Assembly: GCF_016808095.1 (NCBI RefSeq)
Contig: NC_068970.1
Span: 63,463,130-63,527,129 of the forward strand
DNA: 64,000 bases
Direction: 5' to 3'
Source of the DNA: Vigna angularis
Lineage: Eukaryota; Streptophyta; Magnoliopsida; Fabales; Fabaceae
Shown here: positions 39,460 to 49,719 of the stretch, one piece after another
Position numbering within the stretch: position 1 is the stretch's first letter
Layout: every line of letters begins with the position of its first letter
The notes under the pieces: generated by a model
What the model saw: only the letters and a program-made list of their open reading frames with translations
Database searches by the model: none
What the model was told of the DNA's origin: nothing
Position numbers and translations under genes: made by a program

Positions 39460-41000
39460 ATGGAGAACGGCGACGCCAAACAAACCTCGCCCACTCGCCT
39501 CAACACTTACACACTTCTCTCCGCCCTTCTCGCTTCCGCCACCTCCGTTCTCCTCGGCTACGGTGGGTCACTCAATCGCTCAATCTCTTTTTTCCCTCAT
39601 TTATTTTACTCATCAGAACCTCTGATTGAATATACGCAGATATTGGGGTTATGAGTGGCGCCGCCTTGCTGATAAGAGAAAACCTAAAAATATCGGCGGT
39701 GCAAGAGGAAGTGCTGGTGGGCACACTCAACGTCTTTTCTCTAATCGGATCACTTGCCTCGGGAAAAACCTCGGATTACATCGGAAGACGCTACACAATC
39801 GTCTTAGCCTCATTCACGTTCCTGGTGGGCGCAATCTTGATGGGCCTGGGACCTTCCTTCGCATTCATCTTATGCGGTCGAATGGTGGCAGGCATCGGCG
39901 TGGGTTACGCCCTCATGATTGCCCCTCTCTACACCGCCGAGCTCTCTCCGGAAATGACACGTGGCTTCCTCACCTCTCTCCCCGAAGTGTTCATCACCCT
40001 AGGGATCCTCCTCGGCTACATCGTAAACTACTTCCTCTCTTCCCTCCCTGAACACATTTCATGGAGACTCATGCTCGGCCTCGCAGCTCTGCCCGCAATC
40101 GCAATCGCTTTAGGCGTCATGGTCATGCCCGAATCCCCTCGATGGCTTGTTATGAAAGGAAGAATCCCCCACGCCAAACGCGTTCTTCTCAGAATCTCAA
40201 CTACTCCCGAGGAAGCGGAATTGAAGCTTCACCAGATAACCAAAGCTGCAGAACCAGGCCCCGAAAATTGGCGTGGCCAGGGCGTTTGGAAAGACCTTTT
40301 ATTACGGCCCACTCGGCCCATCAGGCGGATGCTGGTTACTGCCATAGGGATTAACTTTTTCATGCAGGCCTCCGGAAACGACGCCGTTATATACTACTGC
40401 CCGGAGGTATTCAAAGCTGCGGGGATTCATAGCAAGAAGCAGCTTTTTGGGGTTAACGTCATCATGGGAATTGCTAAGAGTTCCTTCGTTTTGCTTTCCG
40501 CCTTCTACTTGGACAAGTTTGGAAGGAGGCCTCTTTTGCTGTTGGGCACCACTGGGATGGCTGTGTCGCTGTCCGCGTTGGGCCTGGGCTCCACAATTCT
40601 CCAACACTCCAGTTCGAAGCCTCTTTGGGCCGTTGTGGTCAGCATTGTGGCGGTGTGCGCTGATGTTTCTTTTTTCTCTATTGGGCTTGGGCCCATCACT
40701 TGGGTGTACTCGTCAGAGATATTTCCTTCCAGGCTCAGGGCCCAAGGGTCGAGCCTTGCGATTTCGGTGAACCGGTTGGTGAGTGGGGTGGTGTCCATGA
40801 CTTTCTTGTCTATTTCGGGGAAAATAACGTTTGGAGGGACGTTTTTTGTGCTGGCGGGGATTATGGTGTTGGCTACGGGTTTCTTTTATGTGTTTATGCC
40901 GGAGACCAAGGGAAAAACGTTAGAAGAAATGGAAACTCTTTTTGAGGATACTAATACTGACAGGAACAAAGTAAAGGAGACGGAGATGGGTGTTGCTTAG
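39460..41000 (+). CDS. Polyol/monosaccharide transporter (PLT family, MFS sugar porter), 2 exons
   Basis: Exons 39460-39562 and 39640-41000 encode 487 aa. It is a 12-helix H+ symporter of the plasma membrane for sugar alcohols and monosaccharides. Motifs: LLGYDIGVMSGA at the first helix, the loop motif SDYIGRRYT, PESPRWLV after helix 6, QASGNDAVIYYCPEV in helix 7, DKFGRRPLLLLG, GLGPITWVYSSEIFP and PETKGKTLEE at the C-terminus. Length fits PLT members (480-540 aa), though the N- and C-terminal tails are short. The start at 39460 (MENGDAKQ) is preferred; an upstream in-frame ATG at 39376 adds a non-conserved segment. The exon 2 region is GC-rich and codon-biased compared with its AT-rich flanks. 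Substrate is not decided by sequence. Confidence 0.93.
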
Positions 41001-44000
41001 AGGAGAGGTTGTTGGTAAATTCAGGTATCTGTCGTGTTAGCTTGTTTACTTTATCCTCTGTTGTAGTTGCATAATAATATGTATATATATGTAACGTCAC
41101 ATTTCAGAATTTATTTAAACAAATTCTAAACACCATCACTTATAACTACCTTAGAATTGTTTGCCAAAATTTGCTTAATAGTAGTCAAATTATTGCGACA
41201 GTAAGAGGCTTGGAGGGAAGCCACATTTACCAATTTGTCCTTATTGCTTCCTAAGCTACACAATAGCTAGTAGCTTTTATCATAAAGTTATATTATTCGT
41301 ACCATAAAAATATACGGTATTTAATGATATTTTTTTTTTATTTAAGATTGAACAAGTTATTTGTTTTAGGTACAAAAACTTCAATACTGGCACAAGAGTG
41401 TTAGATATTTATTTGTGCAGGTTTTGTTTACCACGCCAATAAAATTCTTAGTCTTATTTTATAACAGAAAATGTGACTGTCCAAAATTTAAGGAAACTAA
41501 ATTTGTCTAAAATTTTGTTAAATTTGTTGAAGGAGGCTATTGATTGAGTACATGTACATCCCCTACAATGCTAGATAGAAGGAACGAATAATCGCCATGA
41601 GTGTTAGTAGACATGGAAGTTTGACCAGCCTACAGGGCTTGATGGGTAATAGTAAAAAAAAAATCATTGAACCAAAAAAGTTTAGATGACAAAAACTTTA
41701 TAAGGTCAAAATATTGGGAAGATTTCATGGATATTTTTAAATAGCCAATCTTCTTTAGAAACGATTTTAAAAAAAAAAATACTTAAAAAAAGAATTTTTA
41801 TATACATAAAAATAGTACATAATTGCTCTAATATTTGACCACCCACAACATAGTCTAATATAAATTGGTAACATCGATATTATGATATTCATTTCAGCAA
41901 ACATAAGTTAGGACGGGTTCATCTACGTAAGACTTGCGACTTAATAATATGGATGGTGCACCCAGCATAACTGTAGGTTTTGTCCTCGAGGATTTATCCA
42001 TATAAATTATACAAAAAATTCTTTATAGTTTTTTAATTTCAAAGTTCAATATCTTAGCTAAACAATTATTTGATGCAAGTATAACAATTAAAAGAAAAAA
42101 TTAAAGATTAGTTATTTATTATCTTTTTCAAGTACATACAAAAACATATTATTAAAAAATATATATAATATTAATAAAATAATAAATAAAAATATTTAGT
42201 CATATTTGAAACGTGCAAGTAATGGATTGTACGAAGTGAAATACAATTATATGTAATAGTAAAATGAAATAAAATGAATGCATGTCATTTAAATGGTCAA
42301 TTCCAATATCTGACCGGTGCAAGTAATGTTGATTGTACAAAGTGAACCTCTGCAGATTGAAGCATTTGTAAGTTATGAGATGAGTGTATAATATATATTT
42401 TAGAGAAAGAGAGAAGTTAAAGCGTAGAGTGAGTGAGTCACGGGTGGTGAATCGTTCATAAAATGGGGTACTCTGATCTCACATCACACCACACGTACCC
42501 ACAAAACTTAGGGGTTTAATCTTTGTCATAGGCCAAACACCGTACTAGCTCTCTCTATGCAATTACTCCAAATGCACATGTTTTGCCTTTTGCTTCTCTT
42601 TCCCATTGCTTCAATTCAAAACTTTAAACACTTTCCGGTGACTTTTCTCTCGGTATTATCTGTGTCCAATGCTATTGTCTGACTCTGCAAGAATGCCCTG
42701 TTTGATGCAAACTTAACGTTAAGGATTTGAAATTCCAACCTAATCTCCTGTACAAATATCCTATGCTTGCACCAATCTAACTGCTACATCTGGTATTTAA
42801 GTCAATATAAAGGACAAGTTCAAGAAATTGTATAAAAAGAAGAAAGAAAAAAAGGAAGAAAACTACGTGAGGACCATACGTCATGATCCAAATGTCAAAC
42901 TACAACACCTCCCCATGCTTTCATTGACAAGCCATAAGCTAACAAAAAATGGGGTTCAGACCCTTTATATAATCATCATAAGCAGAGGAATAGTGTGGCA
43001 AGAAATCCATGTAATCGTAATGGTATCTCCTTGTCATTAACTTCATGTGAATTTCAAAAGCTGACTGTAACTATCCCATATTGTCTGTTACCCCTTGGTG
43101 GGGCTTTTCGACTAGTAAAGCGTAACACCTTCTCGTTTCCACTGTCCTTATGTATTTGGAACCTTCCAAGACTTTCAGATGCTCTTCATATCTCACACAC
43201 ACACACACACACAAAAGTCCTTCACCCCATCATTCCAAACACATTTTTAGTGCTAAATGTTTAGCGTATTTCACCATGCTTCCTTCCTAATTACAGAAAT
43301 CATTTAATAATTTCAAACTGTCATGTTTGGATTCATGATTTTTTACCAGGTTTTAACGTACACTTAGAGATAGTTGACAGTAAAAAACTAATAATGACAA
43401 TTGATTTCTTTTTTGTGTTTTGAATTTATTAGTTGCATTAGCACACACTTACCTATCATATGTGAAGGTTGGGTGAAACTGTAACGATACTTTTTAACCC
43501 GTAAGGTGTTTGTAAAATTGCTTCTGAAGTGAAAAATCACATTTAACCTAAAACAACATAAAATACTTCTGTGTTTGTTCTATCTAGAATGTAAAGAAAT
43601 TATGTAAATGTGTGTTCGAAATAAGCATTTGGTATATAATAATCCCAGCAAGTCTGATGTATTAGACAGATTCTAGGAAATTGGAATTAGGGAGTAATAA
43701 TTTGTGAGTGGGAAAGAGAGAAGTTGTTGATGTGGCAAAGAGTTGAAACCTCAAAGTTGTCTTATAACTACCGGACGAGTGGAGAAAGACGCGAACATGT
43801 TGACAAAAATGGTTAATAAGATCCATCAAGAAGGGAACATCGAAAAGATGACAATACTACCTTTGTCTTCCACTCCCATATCTCACATATCGAAAATCAA
43901 ATTCCCAATATTCTCTTTCTTTATCTTTCTCTCTCCACTATCAAGTTTTGAAGCTTTCTAAATTCAGAGAACTGAGAAATATAAACAAAAATATACACTA

Positions 44001-44979
44001 GGAGAGCCCCCACCGCCTTACACTCATTTTCAAAATCCAATAAAAAATAATTATTGAAAAGAAGAAGGGTCAAAATCCAACCGCGAAAACATACATGATT
44101 GGTTTCTACTCTGTAGTAAATATTTTATTGAACCCACTTTCTTGGTTTAGGGTTAATGTACTTACTGGTTACAGCTATGGAAATATGCAGATATGTCGCA
44201 AATGGAAACTGCATTTTTGATTCAAATCATTTGGTGTAGACTCATTCTTCAAGAACTAACTGGTTCAATATATCAGTTGAATGCTATAAATATAGGTACT
44301 AGGTTTTACTGGTTAATGCTCAGTTAGAAAGAGCTCTTCTACCACTTCCTTCTGTTATATATGAATTCTATAAGCAATTTCTGAAGGTGTCTCCTCAGCT
44401 AGCACAGTAAAATCAAATTAATCAATCCAGATTTTAAGAACTTTTTAATCTGCTGTGAATTATTCTAATTTTGTCATCAATGTTAAGTTTAACAGTCACG
44501 TGTGTGTATAAACGTATGAAATAAAGTTGTTTTTTCATAAAAGAAAGGTAGTTTTATATTACAGAAAGGAAGTTTAGGTAAAGATTCTTAAAGTGTTATG
44601 GAAAAGGCTATGGTAAGGTAGGACTTGGTTATTATTTTAATTTGTGTTATTGTGTATTACTAGGAGATGCCAGCAGCTTTCGTTTTCTACTATTTGAATT
44701 TCAAACATTAAGCGCCATTAAATATGAAGTAGTATAATAGTATAATTAACTGTGGTCCCCTATCATCACTATATATCCCACACCAAACATATCCTGCACT
44801 TCTCAGATTGTTTTTTAGCTCAATTGGTATAATTAGTCAATTACCATTATAATAACAATAATAATAATATTTAATAATATTAATAACAAGAATAATAATA
44901 ATAAAAGATCTTTAAAAGTTTCAAACAAAGATTTTCTTAAATGGTTGTGGATAAGACAAATTAAGCACAACAATCAGTG
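41001..44979. other. Intergenic DNA, no gene seen
   Basis: About 4 kb with transporter 3' UTR at the start, AT-rich stretches, and an (AC)n tract at 43194-43213. Short open frames here lack domain character. GTCTCCTCAGCTAGCACAG and similar splice-like strings near 44390 are not linked to any frame. Confidence 0.45.
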
Positions 44980-44984
44980 AGAAC

Positions 44985-47647
44985 TGTAAGGACCGTGCTT
45001 TTAAAATAAAAAGTGGTGGGGGAGGTGTGAGGACTGCACGTTCTCAGTGGGGGGTGGCATTCATCATGCTTGGAAGCACCAGCCGCCCCAATATCAGAAG
45101 TGGATTTTTATTTTATTTGCAAATGGGGAGCAGCACTCAGAGGCCCCTTTCTTTCATTCTGCACCGTCCAAGAGCACCATTTCTTCCTTCTTAAAGGTAA
45201 AAGCCACGGATTCAAAGGGGTTTTTGGGGAGTTCTGCAGAGGGGGAGAGTTGCTGGAAAAATCTGGAAGAGAGTAAGTTTGCTGCAGATTTGGGAGAAGT
45301 GAGGCAGAGGTCGTCCGGCGTTGCAGCTGCAAGCTTGAGGAAGGTAGATTCAAGTGAAGTGTTGGGTGCTACATCCAGAGGTGAGGCAGAGATCGTCCAG
45401 AGCTTTACTGAATTCAAGAATTGCTAGGAGGTCTTCAAGAGGTAAGGGGAGTTGGATTTTTTTTGGATGTTGATAGTGGTTGCATGAGTAGGATGCTGGA
45501 AAATTGTGGTTGTATGTATGGTTGGACTGAAATTGAGGTGTTGATTCATGTATGAAATCTTGTATGTTTTGGAATTGAAGGAAATTGGAATTTCATAGCT
45601 TTTTAGTCTTTTGGAGAGGAAGTGAGGTAGTGATTTTGAGTACTTGGGGTCTAGAGTGTTATTGAGCATTTGGAACAGTTTCACCCACTGTATTGTGACT
45701 TGTTAGAGCCATCAAATTGATCAAAATAGGTGTAAAGTGTTAGAATTGGAGTTTGAGTATCTAAGTTGTGAAAATTGGTGTTCTATGGTTGAATTTGAGT
45801 ATGAATCCCTTAAGAATTGAATAAGGAACGTTTATAATCAATTAGGTAAGTTCAATCTAGTATAAAACATGAATTAAGGGTGTTAGAAGTTAATTAAAAA
45901 GGGTTGAAAATGGTAAAACGAGGTTCTGGCCTCAAATCTGCAGAATTCTGCATTCTGCAGAATTCTCGCCCGGGCGCCCCTGTCGCGCCCAGGCGCCACT
46001 GGCACTGGAAATGCCGCGCCCAGCATGTAGCGCCCGAGCGCGAGATGCTGCGGAGCGCGTTCGTCCGAGCCAAGTTGGACGTTCGTCCAAATAGTGAGCG
46101 TTCGTCCTTAAGTTGTTGAGCGTTCGTCCGAATAATTGGGGTTCGTCCGAATAGTTGGCGTTCGTCCTAATAGTTAAGCGTTCGTCCGAATAGTTGAGCG
46201 TTCGGCCTTAAGTTTCTGTGAGCGTTCGTCCTTCACTTCAACTTGTGAGCGAGCGTTCGCCCTGGAGTGTTCGTCCGCGAGCGTTCGTCCACGTTCGTCT
46301 TGGAGTGTTCGTCCGCGAGCGTTCGTCCACGTTCGTCTTGGAGTGTTCGTCCGCGAGCGTTCGTCCACGGTCGTCCACGTTCGTCCGCTAGCGTTCGTCC
46401 ACGTTCGTCCAAATAAAGAGTGAGCGTTCGTCCTTGAGTTGCAAGTTGAGCGTTCGTCCAAACAGTGAGTGAGCGTTCGTCCGAATAGTTGGCGTTCGTC
46501 CGAATAGTTGAGCGTTCGTCCTTGAATTGCATGTGGAGCGTTCGTCCAAACAGTGAGTGAGCGTTCGTCCAAATAGTGTCCAGTGAATAGTGCTCGTCCA
46601 AATAGTATTTCCAAATATGTTGAGTTTTAAATTATTTGCTCTTGAATTGAATTATGTGTAATAATGTTTGGAATATATGCTGTGATGAAATTTACGTGAA
46701 AGTATGTGAATATATGAGATATGTTAATTTATTGTGAAAATATAATTGTGAATGTGGACAATGAATTGGAGTATGATTTGGACATCTCGGGGAGAGATGG
46801 ACGAAAGTGTTATGAGGGGCGTTGTGGTTGTTCTGTATAACTGTAGTGAACTTTGTATTTTGGTCTGTCTATCCCTACACTCAAAGCATTGTTGATACTC
46901 AAGTAGAGGAGAACAATGTAAGTGGTGAGAGTAGAGGGAGGTCCTCGTCTATAGTCTTTGAATTTAGACATAGACAGATTGGGGGATTTACCTTGCTAGT
47001 GTTGGAGAAAGACCAGCTGAACTATGCAAGTGCAAAGACGACTGATAGTTCGACAGTTATACAAATCCGGATGAGTCGTGTGTTGGGAATTTACCTTGCA
47101 TAGTGTTGGAGAGTGCCAGCTGAACTATGCGAGCGTAAATATGAGTTGTGACTTACTCTGCATAGTGTTGGGGTGTGCCAGCTGAACTATGTAGGTGTAA
47201 GGATGAGTTGTATGAGGTTATGAGATGTGGTTTTATGAGTATGTTGTAATTGTTCCTGTATATGATGACATGAAGTAACTGTGTTGTACTTCTAACATGC
47301 TTTTATATCTAGCTCACCCTTGCATTGTTTGTGTTGTGTGCTGTTTGGGTATGTGTCTTTGGCGATGATCATCCACTTGGATGGGAGCAGATGTTGTCGC
47401 GGAGATTCCTTTGGAGCAAGAGCTGGAGGATACTAAGGTTGCGGAGTAGTCTTCTTAGGAGTTGCCCATCTGAACACGTGTAGTGTTCGACTCTTTAAGC
47501 TATCTAAGTTTGAATTTCCGTTTTCTTTTATTTCTGGATGACTGTAATTTTACATTTTATTACACGTCATACTCCGACTGTTCTCTATATTTGAATGTTG
47601 ACGTCTTGATTATGTAATAATTGTTATTATGTAATCGGGATGTTACA
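44985..47647 (+). repeat. 5' LTR, 2663 bp
   Basis: TGTAAGGACC...GGGATGTTACA. It contains CTTCAAGAGGTAAGGGGAG (about 45433), TCTGCAGAATTCTGC (45936), a GC-rich block with CGCCCGGGCGCC (45968) and a GCGTTCGTCC tandem array at 46048-46600. Further on are three copies of a short motif with TGCATAGTGTTGG...GCCAGCTGAACTATG (47020-47190). Open frames inside it occur in the 3' LTR as well and are not genes. Confidence 0.96.
46048..46600 (+). repeat. GCGTTCGTCC tandem array in 5' LTR
   Basis: About 25 copies of GCGTTCGTCC or variants (GTTCGTCCAAATAGT, GTTCGTCCGAATAGT, GTTCGTCCTTAAG), with mixed spacer lengths. A 38-bp higher-order unit beginning TGGAGTGTTCGTCCGCGAGC is present twice in a row here and once in the 3' LTR. 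The minus strand is open through the array and would encode a repeat rich in RTL and DER. Confidence 0.92.
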
Positions 47648-47651
47648 TTAA

Positions 47652-47663
47652 TGGTATCAGAGC
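47652..47663 (+). other. Primer-binding site, tRNA-iMet type
   Basis: TGGTATCAGAGC begins 4 bp after the 5' LTR end. It is complementary to the 3' end of plant initiator tRNA-Met, the usual primer of plant Ty3/gypsy and Copia elements. Confidence 0.95.
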
Positions 47664-47783
47664 AGTTCTTCCTTAGAAACCTGTAGGTTGTGGGTGTGTT
47701 TCGTTTATGTTTGTGTACTCTGGTTTCGTGTTGGGAGTTGTGTTGGTTAAGTTGGACTGATAGTCTTTCTTTCTGAACAGAAG

Positions 47784-49070
47784 ATGGCATCTAGATCTCC
47801 TCCTCCCTCCGATGTCGATCCGTCTGACTCTAATCAGATGTTGAATGCTGTGCTTCAGGCGTTGCAACAACAAAATGTTACACTAATTCAGCAGAATACC
47901 ATAGCCTTGCAGAATCTGGAAGCTGCGAGAGTGTCTGCTGAGAATGCCAGAGCGTCGGCCGATACCACCCAAAGGCAGTTCTTGGATGTGATGACTAGTG
48001 GCAGGATTCCCACCGGTCCTTCTTCTTCGGCTGCTCCAACTCAAGAATGGAGTTTGGAAAATTTCTTGCAGCATCATCCCGCCAAGTTTGATGGCAAGTG
48101 CTCACCAGATAAAGCCGATCAGTGGCTTCGTGATATGGAGAGAGTCTACAACGCCAAGAGGTGTCCTGATGAAAACAGGTTGTCCTATACTGAGTATCTA
48201 TTGACTGGAGGGGCAAGCCACTGGTGGAGTAGTGCACGGATGATCTTAGAGGGAACTGGAACCCCTATCACATGGGACTTATTTAAGAAGAAGTTCTATA
48301 AGGAATATTTCCCTGACACACTTAGATATGCTAAGGAAGTGGAGTTTTTGGAGCTAGTGCAGGGAAATATGTCGGTATCTGAGTATACTGACCGCTTTAA
48401 ACATCTTCTTAGATTTAACACCATGAAAGTGGATGAAGAGTGGCAATGCCGCAAGTTCGAAAACGGGTTGCGCGGTGACATCAAGCTCTTGGTGAGAGGT
48501 CACCGTCTGAGAGAGTTTCCAGCTCTTGTGGAAATGGCTAGGGATATGGAGAAGACAAAGAATGAATCTGAGAGACAGCAGAGTCGACCTACTAGGAATG
48601 GGGGACCATCTGCAACTCGTAATGAAGTCAGCATTAAGAAGACCCCTTATGCTAGACCATCATTTTCTCATGAGTCTAGGGGTTCATCCTATCACCCATC
48701 AGTGCAGGCAGGACCAGCCAGCCCATCCGGCATCGTGAGATGTTATACCTGTGGAGGACCTCATTATCGGAACAACTGCCCTATGGGAAGGGGAGCAAAG
48801 AAGTGTTTCAAGTGCGGCAAAGAGGGGCATTTTGCTGTAGAATGTACTTCTACAGTAGTACCAAGTTCTCAGGCACAGAGGACTGGTTTGCCTCCACCCA
48901 GGGGAGGTAGCAGACCTCCGACAGTAGGCAGAGTCTACGCCTTGGTGGGATCAGAGGCAGTCAGCTCAGGTAATGTTCTCATCTTTAGTTGTTTATTTCT
49001 TGGTGTGCCTTTTGTTGTTTCTTTTCGATTGGGTGACAACACACTCCTTCGTATCGAAGGCAGTTGTTGA
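47784..49070 (+). CDS. gag: Retrotransposon Gag polyprotein with degenerate protease start
   Basis: Capsid-nucleocapsid protein of the element; it packages RNA in virus-like particles. The frame is 428 codons and open. A polar, glutamine-rich N-terminus (residues 20-65) precedes the retrotransposon gag domain at about 95-250 (KADQWLRDMERVYNAKRCPD, GASHWWSSA, FPDTLRYAKEVEFLELVQG). Two zinc knuckles follow: C320-x2-C-x3-H-x4-C332, one residue shorter than the canonical spacing, and C341-x2-C-x4-H-x4-C354, canonical. After RVYALVGSEAVSSGNV the frame enters the protease region, then leaves it by a frameshift and stops. Gag seems intact, so particle formation could be functional. Flanked by the primer site and the pol remnant. 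Confidence 0.95.
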   Translation: MASRSPPPSDVDPSDSNQMLNAVLQALQQQNVTLIQQNTIALQNLEAARVSAENARASADTTQRQFLDVMTSGRIPTGPSSSAAPTQEWSLENFLQHHPAKFDGKCSPDKADQWLRDMERVYNAKRCPDENRLSYTEYLLTGGASHWWSSARMILEGTGTPITWDLFKKKFYKEYFPDTLRYAKEVEFLELVQGNMSVSEYTDRFKHLLRFNTMKVDEEWQCRKFENGLRGDIKLLVRGHRLREFPALVEMARDMEKTKNESERQQSRPTRNGGPSATRNEVSIKKTPYARPSFSHESRGSSYHPSVQAGPASPSGIVRCYTCGGPHYRNNCPMGRGAKKCFKCGKEGHFAVECTSTVVPSSQAQRTGLPPPRGGSRPPTVGRVYALVGSEAVSSGNVLIFSCLFLGVPFVVSFRLGDNTLLRIEGSC

Positions 49071-49690
49071 AAGTTGGGGATGTGTGTAGAAGAGTTAGGC
49101 ATGGATGTGTTGGTGTCCACACCAACATCAGGATTGTTTGGGACGTCTTTTGTGTGTGTACGTTATCCGATTGTTGTAGATAGACTTCAGTTCAAGGTAG
49201 ACTTCACCCGTTTACCTTTGCAAGGATTAGAAGTATTTCGAGAATGGATTGGCTATCCATCAAGCGCATCCTTATCAACTGTGATGATAAGGAGCTGTCG
49301 TTTCCGGATTAAGACAAAGATGTCTTTGCAGATCGGCGTCGTGAAGCAAGACCTCTGGAAGGTGTTAGTTACTTCTTAGTGTTATCACCGGTGTAAGCGA
49401 CTCAAGTTTCGAAGCATGCGGAACGGGAGAGTTGGAGTGTAAAACCTTACAGTAAGTTTCGTGAAGAAGTTTCTGGTTTACCTCCTTCACGTAAGCATGA
49501 AGATCACCTTAGGACAATGCTTGACGTTAAGAGGAGATTTGTCAGTTCAAGTGCAACCAGTAAGAATTAAGGACGAACTGTCAAGTGAGTCAAGGTCATC
49601 TGGGATGGTAGAACAATCGACTCTACCTGGAAGTTGGAGGTGAGATGAGAGAAACCTACCTCTACTTGTTCTGGTAAAGCCTAATTTTCG
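49000..49690 (+). pseudogene. Pol remnant: protease start joined to integrase C-terminus
   Basis: After gag the protease region is frameshifted, and in its own frame the aspartic active-site motif is altered from D-S/T-G. Further on, VSTPTSG and LPLQGLEV mark the rest of a Ty3 protease region, broken by several stops. It then passes, without any reverse transcriptase, RNase H or integrase core, to words typical of the integrase C-terminal (chromodomain-like) end near 49590-49680, which include VIWDGRT in one frame. A large internal deletion thus removed the centre of pol while the two ends were kept next to the LTR. Coordinates are approximate. Confidence 0.8.
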
Positions 49691-49710
49691 AGGACGAAAA
49701 TTTTTGTTGT

Positions 49711-49719
49711 TGGGGAGAA
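49711..49719 (+). other. Polypurine tract
   Basis: TGGGGAGAA directly before the 3' LTR, the second-strand primer site. Only the first base is not a purine. Confidence 0.85.

Noticed and set aside
39626..40354. Other-frame open frames overlapping the polyol transporter
   Set aside because: Shadows of a GC-rich coding exon; the transporter frame has all the conserved motifs.
44815..44850. tRNA-like string TTAGCTCAATTGGTATAAT
   Set aside because: Resembles a B-less A box only; no acceptor stem, anticodon arm or GGTTC loop follows.
45047..45427. 126-codon open frame, repeated exactly at 49782-50162
   Set aside because: It lies within the two LTRs and is duplicated because the LTRs are; no domain character, and both strands are open there.
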